Source: Bacteroidia bacterium
GTDB lineage: Bacteria > Bacteroidota > Bacteroidia > Bacteroidales > Prolixibacteraceae
Assembly: GCA_025358025.1 (NCBI GenBank)
Contig: JANYKW010000174.1
Span: 1 to 64,000, forward strand
DNA: 64,000 nt
Reading direction: 5' to 3'
Made by a program: the position numbers and the translations under genes. Under the pieces are notes generated by a model. The model saw only the letters and a program-made list of their open reading frames with translations, did no database searches and was not told where the DNA came from. This document shows positions 8,645 to 16,970 of this stretch, piece by piece; position 1 is the stretch's first letter, and each line of letters starts with the position of its first letter.

Positions 8645-11600
8645 TTATTTGTACTCGTCCCACGATTTGATACTGATATCGTCCATCTCCAATTTGCAGA
8701 TGGCATAGATAAAGGCACTGGCTACGCGGGCATTGGTGATCAGAGGGATATTGAAGTCGATGGCATTCCTGCGGATGCGGTAGCCATTGGATAACTCCCT
8801 TTTTGTGTGATCCTTTGGAATATTGATGACCATTTCAATTTTTCGCTGTTTAATTAATTCCAGCGTGTTGGGCGACATGTCTTCCTCGTCGGGCCAGTAC
8901 ACTTTTTCGGTTTCTACCCCGTTCTCCTGAAAAAAGTGGTGTGTACCGCCTGTTGCATAGATCGTGAAGCCTCTATCCTTAAGCATCCTGGCGCTGGCGA
9001 GCAATTCGATCTTACCCCGGACTGGTCCGGAAGAGATCAGAATATTCTTCTTTGGGATTCGATATCCGACTGAAAGCATGGATTTTAGCAAAGCCTCATA
9101 GAAGTTTTCGCCGATGCATCCAACCTCACCCGTCGAGGCCATATCAACTCCGGTAACCGGGTCGGCATTCAGGAGCCTGTGGAAGGAAAACTGCGCCGCT
9201 TTTACCCCTACGTAATCGAGTTCAAAAAGAGATTTGTCCGGTTTTTCGAAAGGCACATCCAGCATTGCCTTGGTAGCAATCTCAATCAAGTTGGTCTTCA
9301 ACACCTTGGAGACGAATGGGAATGACCTGGATGCCCGTAGATTACATTCTATTACCTTGATATCGTTGTCCTTTGCAAGATACTGAATATTGAAAGGTCC
9401 TGTAATTTCAAGGGCTTTGGCAATTTTTTTGGATATTTTCTTGATCCTGCGAATTGTTTCCACATACAGTTTTTGCGGCGGAAAAACGATGGTGGCATCT
9501 CCGGAGTGTACGCCGGCAAATTCAACGTGTTCAGACAAGGCATAAGCCACAATTTCACCATTTTTTGCCACAGCATCTACCTCAATTTCCTTGGCATTCT
9601 CGATGAACTCAGAAACAACGACAGGATGTTCCTTTGAAACATGTGTCGCAAGATTGAGGAAATGCTCCAGCTGGTCGCGGTTCGAAACCACGTTCATTGC
9701 TGCACCAGACAGAACGTAGGATGGTCGGATCAGAACAGGGAATCCGACTTCATCTACAAACTTGTATATCTCTTCGATGGTGGTGAGCTGGCTCCAGCGG
9801 GGCTGATCGACTTCCAGTTGATCGAGCATGGCAGAAAACTTGTTGCGGTCTTCGGCATTGTCAATTTTTTCGGCAGTCGTTCCCAGAATTGGCACGTTCA
9901 TCGCGTGCAATTTTATGGCCAGATTGTTGGGTATCTGACCGCCCATCGACAACACTGTTCCTTTGGGCTCTTCCAGGTCGCAGATATCCAGGACCCTTTC
10001 CAGTGACAGTTCATCAAAATAGAGCCTGTCGCAGTTGTCGTAGTCGGTTGATACCGTTTCGGGATTGTAGTTGATCATGATCGCCCGGAATCCCTCTTTG
10101 CGGATCGTATTGACGGCATTGACAGAACACCAGTCAAACTCTACCGAGGAACCAATCCGGTAAGCCCCGGAACCCAGAACGATGATGGACTGGCTGTCAT
10201 GCTGAAAGCTGACATCATGTTCCGATCCGTTGTAGGTCATGTAGAGGTAATTGGTCTGTGCAGGATATTCACCGGCTAGCGTATCAATTTGCTTGACGAA
10301 TGGTAATATGCCATGTTTTTTCCGGAAAGCCCTTACTTTGAGGCTTTCAACATTCATGTCTTTTACTCCGGATTTTACGACAATTCTTGCTATCTGGAAG
10401 TCCGAGAATCCCAGCTTTTTAGCATCATGCAACAGGTCGGCAGGCAGATTTTCCAACGTGTTGTATTCTATTAAATTGGTTCTCAGGTGAAATATATTTT
10501 GCAGCCTCATCAGGAACCACTTGTCAATTCGCGTGATTTCCCAAATTTTATCAACTGAATATCCTTTGTAGAAGGCTTCAGCGATAGCGAAAATCCGGCG
10601 GTCTGTTGGATTGATCAGCTCTTCGTCAATGTCAACGATCTCCATATCACCCCTGTTTCCAACGAAACCATGCATCCCAATTCCGATCATGCGAAGTCCT
10701 TTCTGGATAGCTTCCTCAAAGTTTCGCCCGATGGCCATAATTTCGCCCACTGATTTCATGCTGGATCCGAGATTTTTGGATACCCCGACAAATTTTCCGA
10801 GGTCCCATCGCGGGATCTTTACCACACAATAATCGAGAGCGGGTTCGAAACATGCTGTAGTCACTTTGGTAACTGAATTTTTCAGTTCGTGCAGACCATA
10901 ACCGAGTCCGAGTTTGGCTGCAACAAATGCCAGAGGATAACCCGTAGCCTTAGATGCAAGTGCAGAAGATCTTGATAACCTGGCATTTACTTCAATTACC
11001 CTATAATCTTCAGAGTTTGGATCAAGGGCAAATTGAACGTTGCATTCACCTATCACACCGATTTTTCGGATGATTTTGATGGAAAGTGCGCGCAGTTTAT
11101 GGTATTCATCGTTGGATAGTGTCTGTGAGGGAGCAACAACGATAGATTCACCGGTATGGATGCCCAGCGGATCAAAATTTTCCATGTTGCATACGGTGAT
11201 GCAGTTATCGTATTGATCGCGGACTACCTCATACTCAACCTCTTTCCAGCCTTTGATAGACTCTTCTACAAGGATTTGTCCAGAGTAGGAAAATGCATTG
11301 TCTGCAAGTTTGTTCAGTTCAGTTTCATTCGAGCAAAACCCCGATCCCAGTCCGCCCAGGGTATAGGCCGCACGTATAATCAGCGGATAACCCAGGGAAG
11401 TAGCTGCTTCCCGCGCTTGTTCTATGGAAGTACAAGCGATACTTCTTGGTGTCAGAACATCTATCTCATGCAGAATACCCGAGAAAATTTTGCGATCTTC
11501 TGTGTTTATGATTGACTGAACCGGAGTCCCGATCACCTTCAAATTGTACTTGTCCAGGATTCCCTGACGGAAGAGATCAACACCACAGTTAAGGGCTGTC

Positions 11601-11875
11601 TGTCCGCCGAAGGCCAGCAAAATTCCATCAGGAGTCTCTTTCTGGATTACCTTTTCGACAAAATAGGCAGTTATCGGCAAAAAATATATTTTATCTGCAA
11701 TATCTTCAGAGGTCTGAATGGTCGCAATGTTAGGATTGATAAGGATGGTGAAGACGCCCTCTTCTTTTAAAGCCTTCAGTGCCTGAGAACCTGAATAGTC
11801 GAATTCGCCCGCCTCACCGATTTTCAGCGCCCCGGATCCAAGTACGATAACTTTTTTGATATTTGTGTTTAGCAT
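8645..11875 (-). CDS. carB: Carbamoyl-phosphate synthase large subunit
   Basis: A 1076-residue synthetase subunit making carbamoyl phosphate from bicarbonate, ammonia and two ATP for both arginine and pyrimidine synthesis. Two homologous ATP-grasp halves are visible, each opening with a GSGA motif (residues about 12-17 and about 570), and a methylglyoxal-synthase-like allosteric domain occupies the last 140 residues. Length is typical of CarB. It follows carA on the same strand with about 100 bp of repeat-like DNA between them, and the pair is divergent from argR, which matches the arginine locus on the other side. Confidence 0.97.
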   Translation of the reverse strand: MLNTNIKKVIVLGSGALKIGEAGEFDYSGSQALKALKEEGVFTILINPNIATIQTSEDIADKIYFLPITAYFVEKVIQKETPDGILLAFGGQTALNCGVDLFRQGILDKYNLKVIGTPVQSIINTEDRKIFSGILHEIDVLTPRSIACTSIEQAREAATSLGYPLIIRAAYTLGGLGSGFCSNETELNKLADNAFSYSGQILVEESIKGWKEVEYEVVRDQYDNCITVCNMENFDPLGIHTGESIVVAPSQTLSNDEYHKLRALSIKIIRKIGVIGECNVQFALDPNSEDYRVIEVNARLSRSSALASKATGYPLAFVAAKLGLGYGLHELKNSVTKVTTACFEPALDYCVVKIPRWDLGKFVGVSKNLGSSMKSVGEIMAIGRNFEEAIQKGLRMIGIGMHGFVGNRGDMEIVDIDEELINPTDRRIFAIAEAFYKGYSVDKIWEITRIDKWFLMRLQNIFHLRTNLIEYNTLENLPADLLHDAKKLGFSDFQIARIVVKSGVKDMNVESLKVRAFRKKHGILPFVKQIDTLAGEYPAQTNYLYMTYNGSEHDVSFQHDSQSIIVLGSGAYRIGSSVEFDWCSVNAVNTIRKEGFRAIMINYNPETVSTDYDNCDRLYFDELSLERVLDICDLEEPKGTVLSMGGQIPNNLAIKLHAMNVPILGTTAEKIDNAEDRNKFSAMLDQLEVDQPRWSQLTTIEEIYKFVDEVGFPVLIRPSYVLSGAAMNVVSNRDQLEHFLNLATHVSKEHPVVVSEFIENAKEIEVDAVAKNGEIVAYALSEHVEFAGVHSGDATIVFPPQKLYVETIRRIKKISKKIAKALEITGPFNIQYLAKDNDIKVIECNLRASRSFPFVSKVLKTNLIEIATKAMLDVPFEKPDKSLFELDYVGVKAAQFSFHRLLNADPVTGVDMASTGEVGCIGENFYEALLKSMLSVGYRIPKKNILISSGPVRGKIELLASARMLKDRGFTIYATGGTHHFFQENGVETEKVYWPDEEDMSPNTLELIKQRKIEMVINIPKDHTKRELSNGYRIRRNAIDFNIPLITNARVASAFIYAICKLEMDDISIKSWDEYK

Positions 11876-11887
11876 AGCTTTTTAAAT

Positions 11888-11990
11888 TTGAGTGAACTAG
11901 CGTGACCTAAAGTGACTAAAGTACTTGTCGAACAGGAAGTTGGAGTTCATCACTTTAGGCATTAGTCACTTTAGTTCACTTGGTCACTTT
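11888..11990. repeat. Imperfect inverted repeat between carA and carB (AGTGAC/GTTCACT type)
   Basis: The left block (11891-11920: AGTGAACTAG, CGTGACCTAA, AGTGACTAAA) and the right block (11951-11990, containing CACTTTAGG, TAGTCACT, TTAGTTCACT and GGTCACTTT) are built from the same short words in opposite orientation, able to fold into an interrupted hairpin. The right block overlaps the last codons of carA, so the C-terminal Val-Thr-Lys and stop of CarA are encoded by the repeat. It could tune carB expression or stability relative to carA. This is a third repeat family, distinct from AGCT/TTAGC and GGATAAA. Confidence 0.7.
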
Positions 11991-13046
11991 TATTTTTTGA
12001 ATGAAATCGTCAAATAAGAACTCCGTATCAATTGGACCCGATGATGCCTCCGGATGAAACTGTATTGAGAAGAAAGGCTTTGCCTTGTGGCGGATGCCTT
12101 CGTTTGTATTATCGTTGACATTTAAAAACAGGGTTTCCCAGTCATCCGGAATTGACTGCTGATCAATGGCGTAACCATGGTTCTGCGAAGTGATAAAACA
12201 CCTGTTGGTCCCTGCCATCAGGACGGGTTGGTTATGACTCCTGTGCCCGTATTTCAGCTTATAGGTTTTACATCCTGCGGCCAGGCCCAGCAATTGGTTC
12301 CCCAGGCAGATTCCCATAATAGGCTTGTCATGCGATAAGGCTTTCCTGATGTGTTGAACTGTAATTTCACACATGGTAGGATCTCCCGGACCATTGGTCA
12401 GAAACAATCCATCGTATTGCATATCTGTAAAATCATAATCCCAGGGAACCCGAACAACTTTAACCCCACGTTTGATCAGACAGCGGATGATGTTGTTTTT
12501 TACCCCGCAATCCACCAGTACAACGGTTGTATCGCCTTCGCCATATGTCTCCACTGTATCAGTACTTGCCTGGGCAACGAGGTTCATCAGGTTGGGGTCA
12601 ACCAGTTCGATCGGTTCAGCTTCAAACTCTATTTTTCCGAGCATCGAACCTTTCACTCTCAGAATTTTTGTTAGTGCACGGGTGTCGATACCAAATATGC
12701 CTGGAATCTGTTGCGATTTCATCCACTCAGCAAGACTGGATTGAGCATTCCAGTGGCTGTATCCGAAAGAATAGCTATCGACTACCAATCCGGTAATATG
12801 AATTTTATCTGATTCAAAATGACGGTGAAGCCCATTCTGTTTTGTGTCTGCAGGTACTCCGTAATTTCCGATCATCGGATAAGTAGAAACCAGGATCTGT
12901 CCTGTATAGGAGGGATCTGTCAGACTTTCGGGATAACCTGTCATTGCAGTATAAAAAACCACCTCTCCTGAAACTGATTTTTCATAACCGAATGATTTCC
13001 CGTCAAACGTGGTTCCATCTTCAAGTACCAACTTTACTTTTTGCAT
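11976..13046 (-). CDS. carA: Carbamoyl-phosphate synthase small (glutaminase) subunit
   Basis: A 356-residue subunit that hydrolyses glutamine and channels ammonia to CarB. The N-terminal CPSase small-chain domain (about 1-150, including TAMTGYPESLTDPSYTGQI) is followed by a class I glutamine amidotransferase domain with the nucleophile Cys in MGICLGNQ and the catalytic His in QFHPEA. Length is normal. The transcript is preceded by a long leader with a promoter near 13314-13345 and an attenuator-like structure at 13220-13276. The last residues are encoded within an intergenic repeat. Confidence 0.97.
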   Translation of the reverse strand: MQKVKLVLEDGTTFDGKSFGYEKSVSGEVVFYTAMTGYPESLTDPSYTGQILVSTYPMIGNYGVPADTKQNGLHRHFESDKIHITGLVVDSYSFGYSHWNAQSSLAEWMKSQQIPGIFGIDTRALTKILRVKGSMLGKIEFEAEPIELVDPNLMNLVAQASTDTVETYGEGDTTVVLVDCGVKNNIIRCLIKRGVKVVRVPWDYDFTDMQYDGLFLTNGPGDPTMCEITVQHIRKALSHDKPIMGICLGNQLLGLAAGCKTYKLKYGHRSHNQPVLMAGTNRCFITSQNHGYAIDQQSIPDDWETLFLNVNDNTNEGIRHKAKPFFSIQFHPEASSGPIDTEFLFDDFIQKIKVTK

Positions 13047-13071
13047 ATATTTATTTATTTGTCTATTCTTT

Positions 13072-13117
13072 TAAAAAAGCTATTAGTCATTGGCTATTAG
13101 CTTTTAGCATTTTGCCT
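13072..13117. repeat. AGCT/TTAGC-type repeat in the carA leader
   Basis: A short member of the repeat family found at 1352-1504 and 25545-25680, with words AGCTATTAG, GGCTATTAGC and TTTTAGCAT. It lies just upstream of the carA start, inside the transcribed leader if the promoter at 13314-13345 is used. Confidence 0.6.
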
Positions 13118-13219
13118 TCTCATCTCATCGGCCCTGCCATAGAATTTTTAATTCATTGCGGTGCAGCTCAGGAACCGAATCCAAAATTAAAATTGATCAT
13201 AGCAGATCATTTGACAATT

Positions 13220-13276
13220 AAAAAAAATGCGTTTCCACTACTTTTTAATCAGCAGTAAAAACGCACTTTTTGCGTT
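13220..13276 (-). terminator. Candidate transcription attenuator in the carAB leader
   Basis: Read on the minus strand, three segments follow in order: AACGCA (13276-13271), TGCGTTT (13265-13259) and AAACGCA (13234-13228), then eight T residues (13227-13220). Segments 2 and 3 form an intrinsic terminator, with an inner TACT/AGTA helix, directly before the T tract. Segments 1 and 2 form a competing hairpin with a 5-nt loop (13276-13260). The two structures are mutually exclusive because they share segment 2, the defining logic of attenuation. The terminator lies about 170 nt before the carA start and about 40 nt after the predicted transcription start. A possible leader peptide (GTG start near 13306, 19 codons, two Arg codons) spans segments 1 and 2. 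What signal controls it is inferred only. Confidence 0.6.
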
Positions 13277-13313
13277 AACAAGTTCGATATACCCGGATGT
13301 TGTCGCACGGTGG

Positions 13314-13345
13314 CAAAAATAGATTAAATCTTCCGATTACACAAA
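13314..13345 (-). promoter_or_regulatory. Promoter of the carAB operon
   Basis: On the minus strand TTTG (13345-13342) is followed by a 20-nt spacer and TATTTTTG (13321-13314), matching the Bacteroidota consensus TTTG-N19-21-TAnnTTTG at every fixed position. The predicted start is near 13308, giving a leader of about 260 nt before carA that contains the attenuator. Confidence 0.7.
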
Positions 13346-13379
13346 AGGATTGATTATAATTTATAAATATTCACAAATA

Positions 13380-13391
13380 ATTAACGTTAAT
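13380..13391. promoter_or_regulatory. 12-bp palindrome in the carA-argR intergenic region
   Basis: ATTAACGTTAAT is a perfect palindrome about 35 bp upstream of the carA -33 box. A nearby ATAAATATTCACA (13363-13375) resembles one arm of the argR palindrome. Either could be part of a regulatory site for the divergent carA and argR promoters; no known consensus is met exactly. Confidence 0.3.
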
Positions 13392-13444
13392 CTATAAAAT
13401 CAAATAAAAATTCAATTTCAACCAATATATATACCAATATTAAT

Positions 13445-13476
13445 TATATTTGCATATTAATACGAATAAATATACA
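13445..13476 (+). promoter_or_regulatory. argR -7 box overlapped by a 26-bp imperfect palindrome (candidate ARG box)
   Basis: TATATTTG (13445-13452) matches the -7 consensus TAnnTTTG. It overlaps an inverted repeat at 13451-13476 whose halves, TGCATATTAATAC and GAATAAATATACA, are reverse complements at 20 of 26 positions of the whole site. ArgR hexamers bind AT-rich imperfect palindromes, and a site over the -7 box and start point of argR itself would give autorepression. The -33 box is not evident. Assignment to ArgR is inference. Confidence 0.55.
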
Positions 13477-13490
13477 ATAAAGGATTTGTT

Positions 13491-13979
13491 TTGAAAAACA
13501 AGGCAGAACGTTTTGAACTGATCAAAAAGATCATTTCCAGTGAAGTAATCAGCAACCAGGATGACCTTCAATTGAGATTGCATGCGGTGGGAATGGAGGT
13601 CACGCAGGCAACCTTGTCGCGCGATCTTAAGTCCTTGCAGGTCATTAAAGTGAGTGATGCAAAAGTGGGTTATGCCTATCGGTTGCCTTCCGGCGATCTG
13701 CTCCATTCAGCTCAAGGTGAAGCAAATTCCTCCAGACTCAATTTTTTGGCAGATGGAGTGCTTGGAATTGAATTTTCAGGAAACCTTGGTGTGATCAAAA
13801 CATTGCCGGGATTTGCTCCAAGCACCGCATTAGCCATTGATGAATCCGGCTGTGGTGAGATTCTGGGCACCATTGCCGGAGATGATACCATTCTGGTCGT
13901 TCTACGTGACGGTGTTGGCCGGAATGATGTTATAAGGGCACTGGTCGCAATCATGCCAAAACTGGAAAACAGGCTATGA
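13491..13979 (+). CDS. argR: Arginine repressor ArgR
   Basis: A 162-residue regulator with an N-terminal winged helix (about 1-70, including QATLSRDLKSLQVIKV, the recognition helix region) and a C-terminal oligomerisation and arginine-binding domain (about 85-160, with the acidic GTIAGDDTILVV segment). In the presence of arginine the hexamer binds ARG boxes and represses arginine synthesis. The start is TTG at 13491: the next in-frame ATG would remove the first helix. It is divergent from carAB and heads the arginine-proline gene run. A palindrome over its own -7 box suggests autoregulation. Confidence 0.95.
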   Translation: MKNKAERFELIKKIISSEVISNQDDLQLRLHAVGMEVTQATLSRDLKSLQVIKVSDAKVGYAYRLPSGDLLHSAQGEANSSRLNFLADGVLGIEFSGNLGVIKTLPGFAPSTALAIDESGCGEILGTIAGDDTILVVLRDGVGRNDVIRALVAIMPKLENRL

Positions 13980-14025
13980 GGGAATGACGGAGGGACTGAA
14001 AGACGGAGATGACGGAAAGAGTTGA
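13979..14025 (+). repeat. GACGGA-type low-complexity repeat after argR
   Basis: Directly after the argR stop the sequence cycles through GGAATGACGG, AGGGACTGAA, AGACGGAGAT and GACGGAAAG, a degenerate purine-rich repeat. It is another of the short-unit families in this window that start at a gene's 3' end. Confidence 0.5.
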
Positions 14026-14073
14026 TCTTTGTGTATTTCCAATTAAAATGATCGTAAAAGTGGCATTAAGAAC

Positions 14074-14718
14074 ATGATATTCAGAAAGAAAGAGATAAAA
14101 GAGCATAAGCAGGAGATCAGTGTTGTTCTGGCGGGTGAAGAACATCTGATATATGTGGATGAAATCAACGATACCATCGAAAAAGCCTCCAAGGAACGTG
14201 GAACGGGAATTGCACGTCGTACCCACGAATACATTGCAGACAAGATCAGTCATGGAAAGGCAATTATTGCACTGGATGGTGATAAGTTCGCAGGATTTTG
14301 CTATATTGAATCCTGGAGTGACGAAAAATATGTGGCTAATTCCGGATTGATCGTACATTGGGACTACAGGGGCTTCGGACTTGCCCGAAGGATCAAACAC
14401 AAGGCTTTTGAGATTTCCAGAAAAAAATTTCCGAATGCCAAGCTATTCGGACTGACAACAGGTTTGGCGGTAATGAAAATCAATTCAGAGCTGGGTTACA
14501 GACCGGTGACATTCTCTGAACTTACTGATGACGAGCAGTTCTGGAAAGGTTGTCAAAGTTGTGTCAATTACGATATTCTTTTAAGGATGAAACATTCCAA
14601 ATGCTTGTGCACAGGAATGTTGTATGATCCGGCCTGGCAAAAGGAAAAACGCAAGATGAACATGCCTCTCGATATGTTCAGGGAGTGGCAGGAGAAGAGG
14701 AATAGGGATAAAGGATAA
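14074..14718 (+). CDS. GNAT acyltransferase, probable N-acylglutamate synthase
   Basis: A 214-residue GNAT-fold protein. The acyl-CoA loop region reads HWDYRGFGLARRIK (about residues 97-110), and a C-terminal Cys-containing extension (CQSCVNYDIL) follows the fold. In Bacteroidota arginine clusters the gene at this position supplies the first step, acylation of glutamate, in place of classical ArgA or ArgJ; that role is known for a Bacteroides homologue and is inferred here from position. Given Pro90 in the neighbouring ArgF', the acyl donor is probably succinyl-CoA. The stop codon lies within a GGATAAA repeat, so the last residues (Arg-Asp-Lys-Gly) are repeat-encoded. Confidence 0.75.
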   Translation: MIFRKKEIKEHKQEISVVLAGEEHLIYVDEINDTIEKASKERGTGIARRTHEYIADKISHGKAIIALDGDKFAGFCYIESWSDEKYVANSGLIVHWDYRGFGLARRIKHKAFEISRKKFPNAKLFGLTTGLAVMKINSELGYRPVTFSELTDDEQFWKGCQSCVNYDILLRMKHSKCLCTGMLYDPAWQKEKRKMNMPLDMFREWQEKRNRDKG

Positions 14719-14740
14719 AGGGGAAAGGATAAAGGATAAA
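14706..14740. repeat. Second GGATAAA heptamer array (five units)
   Basis: Five units in register: GGATAAA at 14706, 14713, 14727 and 14734, with GGGGAAA at 14720. The same unit and the same GGGRAAA-type interruption occur in the 20-unit array at 5970-6113. It begins inside the acyltransferase gene and provides its stop codon, then runs to within 13 bp of argG. Confidence 0.95.
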
Positions 14741-14752
14741 AAATATTGAAAA

Positions 14753-15940
14753 ATGAAAGAAAAAGTAGTTTTGGCATTCAGCGGAGGTTTGGATACTTCA
14801 TTCTGTGCCATTTATCTGTCAGTAGAGAAGGGATTGGAGGTTCATTCGGCAGTTGCAAATACAGGAGGTTTCTCAAGGGAAGAGTTGGATGCGATCGAAA
14901 AAAAGGCATATTCATTGGGAGTAAAGTCGCACAAAACGCTTGATATTACTGCCGATTATTACAACAAAGGCATTCGCTTTATGGTTTATGGCAATGTTTT
15001 AAGAAATAACACCTATCCGGTTTCTGTAAGTTCGGAGCGAATTTTTCAGGCTCTGGCGGTTATCGGGCATGCCAAAAAAATTGGTGCACAATATGTAGCG
15101 CATGGCAGTACAGGAGCAGGCAACGATCAGATCAGGTTCGATCTTGCCTTTGAGGTTCTTGCTCCTGAAATAAAGATATTGACTCCTACACGTGACCTGG
15201 AGCTATCCCGTGATGCCGAAATTGAGTATTTGCGAAAACACGGCGTGAAGGATAATTTTGAGAAGATGGCCTATTCCATTAACCAGGGATTATGGGGAAC
15301 CAGCATTGGTGGCAAAGAGACGCTTACAAGCAACAAGACACTCCCCGAGAGTGCCTATCCCAATCATTTGGTGAAAGAAGGAGAGGAGATTCTGACCCTC
15401 GAATTTTTAAAGGGACAGTTGAAGGCCGTCAATGGGAAAACGCATCACAATCCGGTAGATGTCATTCGTGAAGTTGAAAAGATAGGGTCTGCCTGGGCGA
15501 TTGGCAGGGATATGCATGTTGGTGATACCATCATTGGCATCAAAGGACGCGTTGGATTTGAGGCTGCTGCCCCTATGCTGATCATCAAAGCACATCATCT
15601 GCTCGAAAAACATACCCTCACCAAATGGCAGCAATACTGGAAGGAACAGTTAAGCAACTGGTATGGAATGTTTCTGCATGAAGCTCAATATCTGGAACCC
15701 GTGATGCGCGACATGGAGAAATTTCTTGAGAGTAGCCAGGAAAACGTAACAGGGAAGGTCATCATCAAACTTTTACCCTATACCTTTCAGATCGTTGGTG
15801 TTGAATCAGATCACGACCTGATGAACAGCGATTTTGGCCAGTACGGTGAGATGAACAAAGGGTGGACCGCTGATGATGCCAGGGGTTATACCAAAATACT
15901 GGGCAACCAACTGAAGATCTTCTATTCGGTAAACAAATAA
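14753..15940 (+). CDS. argG: Argininosuccinate synthase
   Basis: A 395-residue enzyme that joins citrulline and aspartate using ATP to give argininosuccinate. The N-terminal ATP pyrophosphatase loop SGGLDTS is at about residues 9-15 and the family motif HGSTGAGNDQIRFDL at about 117-131. Length matches the family. It is part of the arginine run, 34 bp after the acyltransferase stop and 3 bp before argC. With succinylated intermediates, free citrulline for this step comes from the M20 deacylase encoded at 23917. Confidence 0.96.
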   Translation: MKEKVVLAFSGGLDTSFCAIYLSVEKGLEVHSAVANTGGFSREELDAIEKKAYSLGVKSHKTLDITADYYNKGIRFMVYGNVLRNNTYPVSVSSERIFQALAVIGHAKKIGAQYVAHGSTGAGNDQIRFDLAFEVLAPEIKILTPTRDLELSRDAEIEYLRKHGVKDNFEKMAYSINQGLWGTSIGGKETLTSNKTLPESAYPNHLVKEGEEILTLEFLKGQLKAVNGKTHHNPVDVIREVEKIGSAWAIGRDMHVGDTIIGIKGRVGFEAAAPMLIIKAHHLLEKHTLTKWQQYWKEQLSNWYGMFLHEAQYLEPVMRDMEKFLESSQENVTGKVIIKLLPYTFQIVGVESDHDLMNSDFGQYGEMNKGWTADDARGYTKILGNQLKIFYSVNK

Positions 15941-15943
15941 AAG

Positions 15944-16921
15944 ATGACAATAAAAAAAATCAACATCGGGATCGTTGGAGGTGCCGGATACACTGCCGGA
16001 GAACTTATCCGCATCCTGTTGAACCATCCGAACGCAGCTATAAAATATGTTGAGAGCAGTAGCAACAACGGACAACCGGTCACTGCCGTACACCGCGACC
16101 TGCTTGGCGAGACTGAGATTGTGTTCTCGGATATTGATCACAAAAAGGTTGATCTGTTGTTCCTTTGTTCGGGTCATGGGAAATCTGCCGAATATCTTTC
16201 ACAGAAAACCATACCTGAATGCGTTAAAATCATTGATTTAAGCCACGATTTCAGGTTAAGAAGTGATGAAAATCCCTTTGTATACGGACTGCCGGAACTC
16301 AATCGGAATGCCATCCAGGCTGCATCACGGATTGCCAATCCTGGTTGTTTTGCAACCGGGATCCAACTGGCATTGTTGCCGCTTGCTGCTGCCGGAGTAA
16401 TTGTTGACGACCTTCATGTAAATGCCATAACAGGTTCTACAGGTGCAGGACATGCACCTACCAAAACATCCCATTTCAGTTGGCGTGATAATAATTTGTC
16501 AGTCTACAAGGCATTTGAGCACCAGCATCTGGGCGAGATCTGCGAAAGTCTGCATCAGGCTCAGCCCGGTTTTAACCATTCCCTGCACTTTATTCCCGTT
16601 AGGGGAAACCATACCCGGGGAATTTTTACCATGGCTTATACCCGCTTCAAAAAAAACCTTGCTGATGCCCGTACGCTGTACGAGACCTATTATGAGTCGC
16701 ATCCTTTTGTTCATATTTTAGACGAAAATCCGGATATGAAGCAGGTTGTGAACACCAACAAATGCATTCTTTATCTCGAAAAACACGGTGATCAGCTGAT
16801 GATCATTTCCTGTATCGACAACCTGTTAAAAGGTGCTTCCGGACAGGCGGTTCAAAATATGAATATTATGTACGGCATCGACGAAAAGGCCGGGCTCAAT
16901 TTGAAAGCGGTAGCATTCTAA
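15944..16921 (+). CDS. argC: N-acyl-gamma-glutamyl-phosphate reductase
   Basis: A 325-residue NADPH-dependent reductase of N-acylglutamyl phosphate to the semialdehyde. The Rossmann motif IVGGAGYTAGEL is at about residues 10-21 and the catalytic Cys is in NPGCFATG (about 130). Length is typical of the short ArgC form. It sits between argG and argD. The substrate is predicted to be the succinyl rather than the acetyl derivative, because the carbamoyltransferase of the same cluster has the succinyl-selecting proline. Confidence 0.95.
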   Translation: MTIKKINIGIVGGAGYTAGELIRILLNHPNAAIKYVESSSNNGQPVTAVHRDLLGETEIVFSDIDHKKVDLLFLCSGHGKSAEYLSQKTIPECVKIIDLSHDFRLRSDENPFVYGLPELNRNAIQAASRIANPGCFATGIQLALLPLAAAGVIVDDLHVNAITGSTGAGHAPTKTSHFSWRDNNLSVYKAFEHQHLGEICESLHQAQPGFNHSLHFIPVRGNHTRGIFTMAYTRFKKNLADARTLYETYYESHPFVHILDENPDMKQVVNTNKCILYLEKHGDQLMIISCIDNLLKGASGQAVQNMNIMYGIDEKAGLNLKAVAF

Positions 16922-16970
16922 ATCTACAAATCCAAAATCGTATCCTTTCGACACTTAAAATTACCTCATT

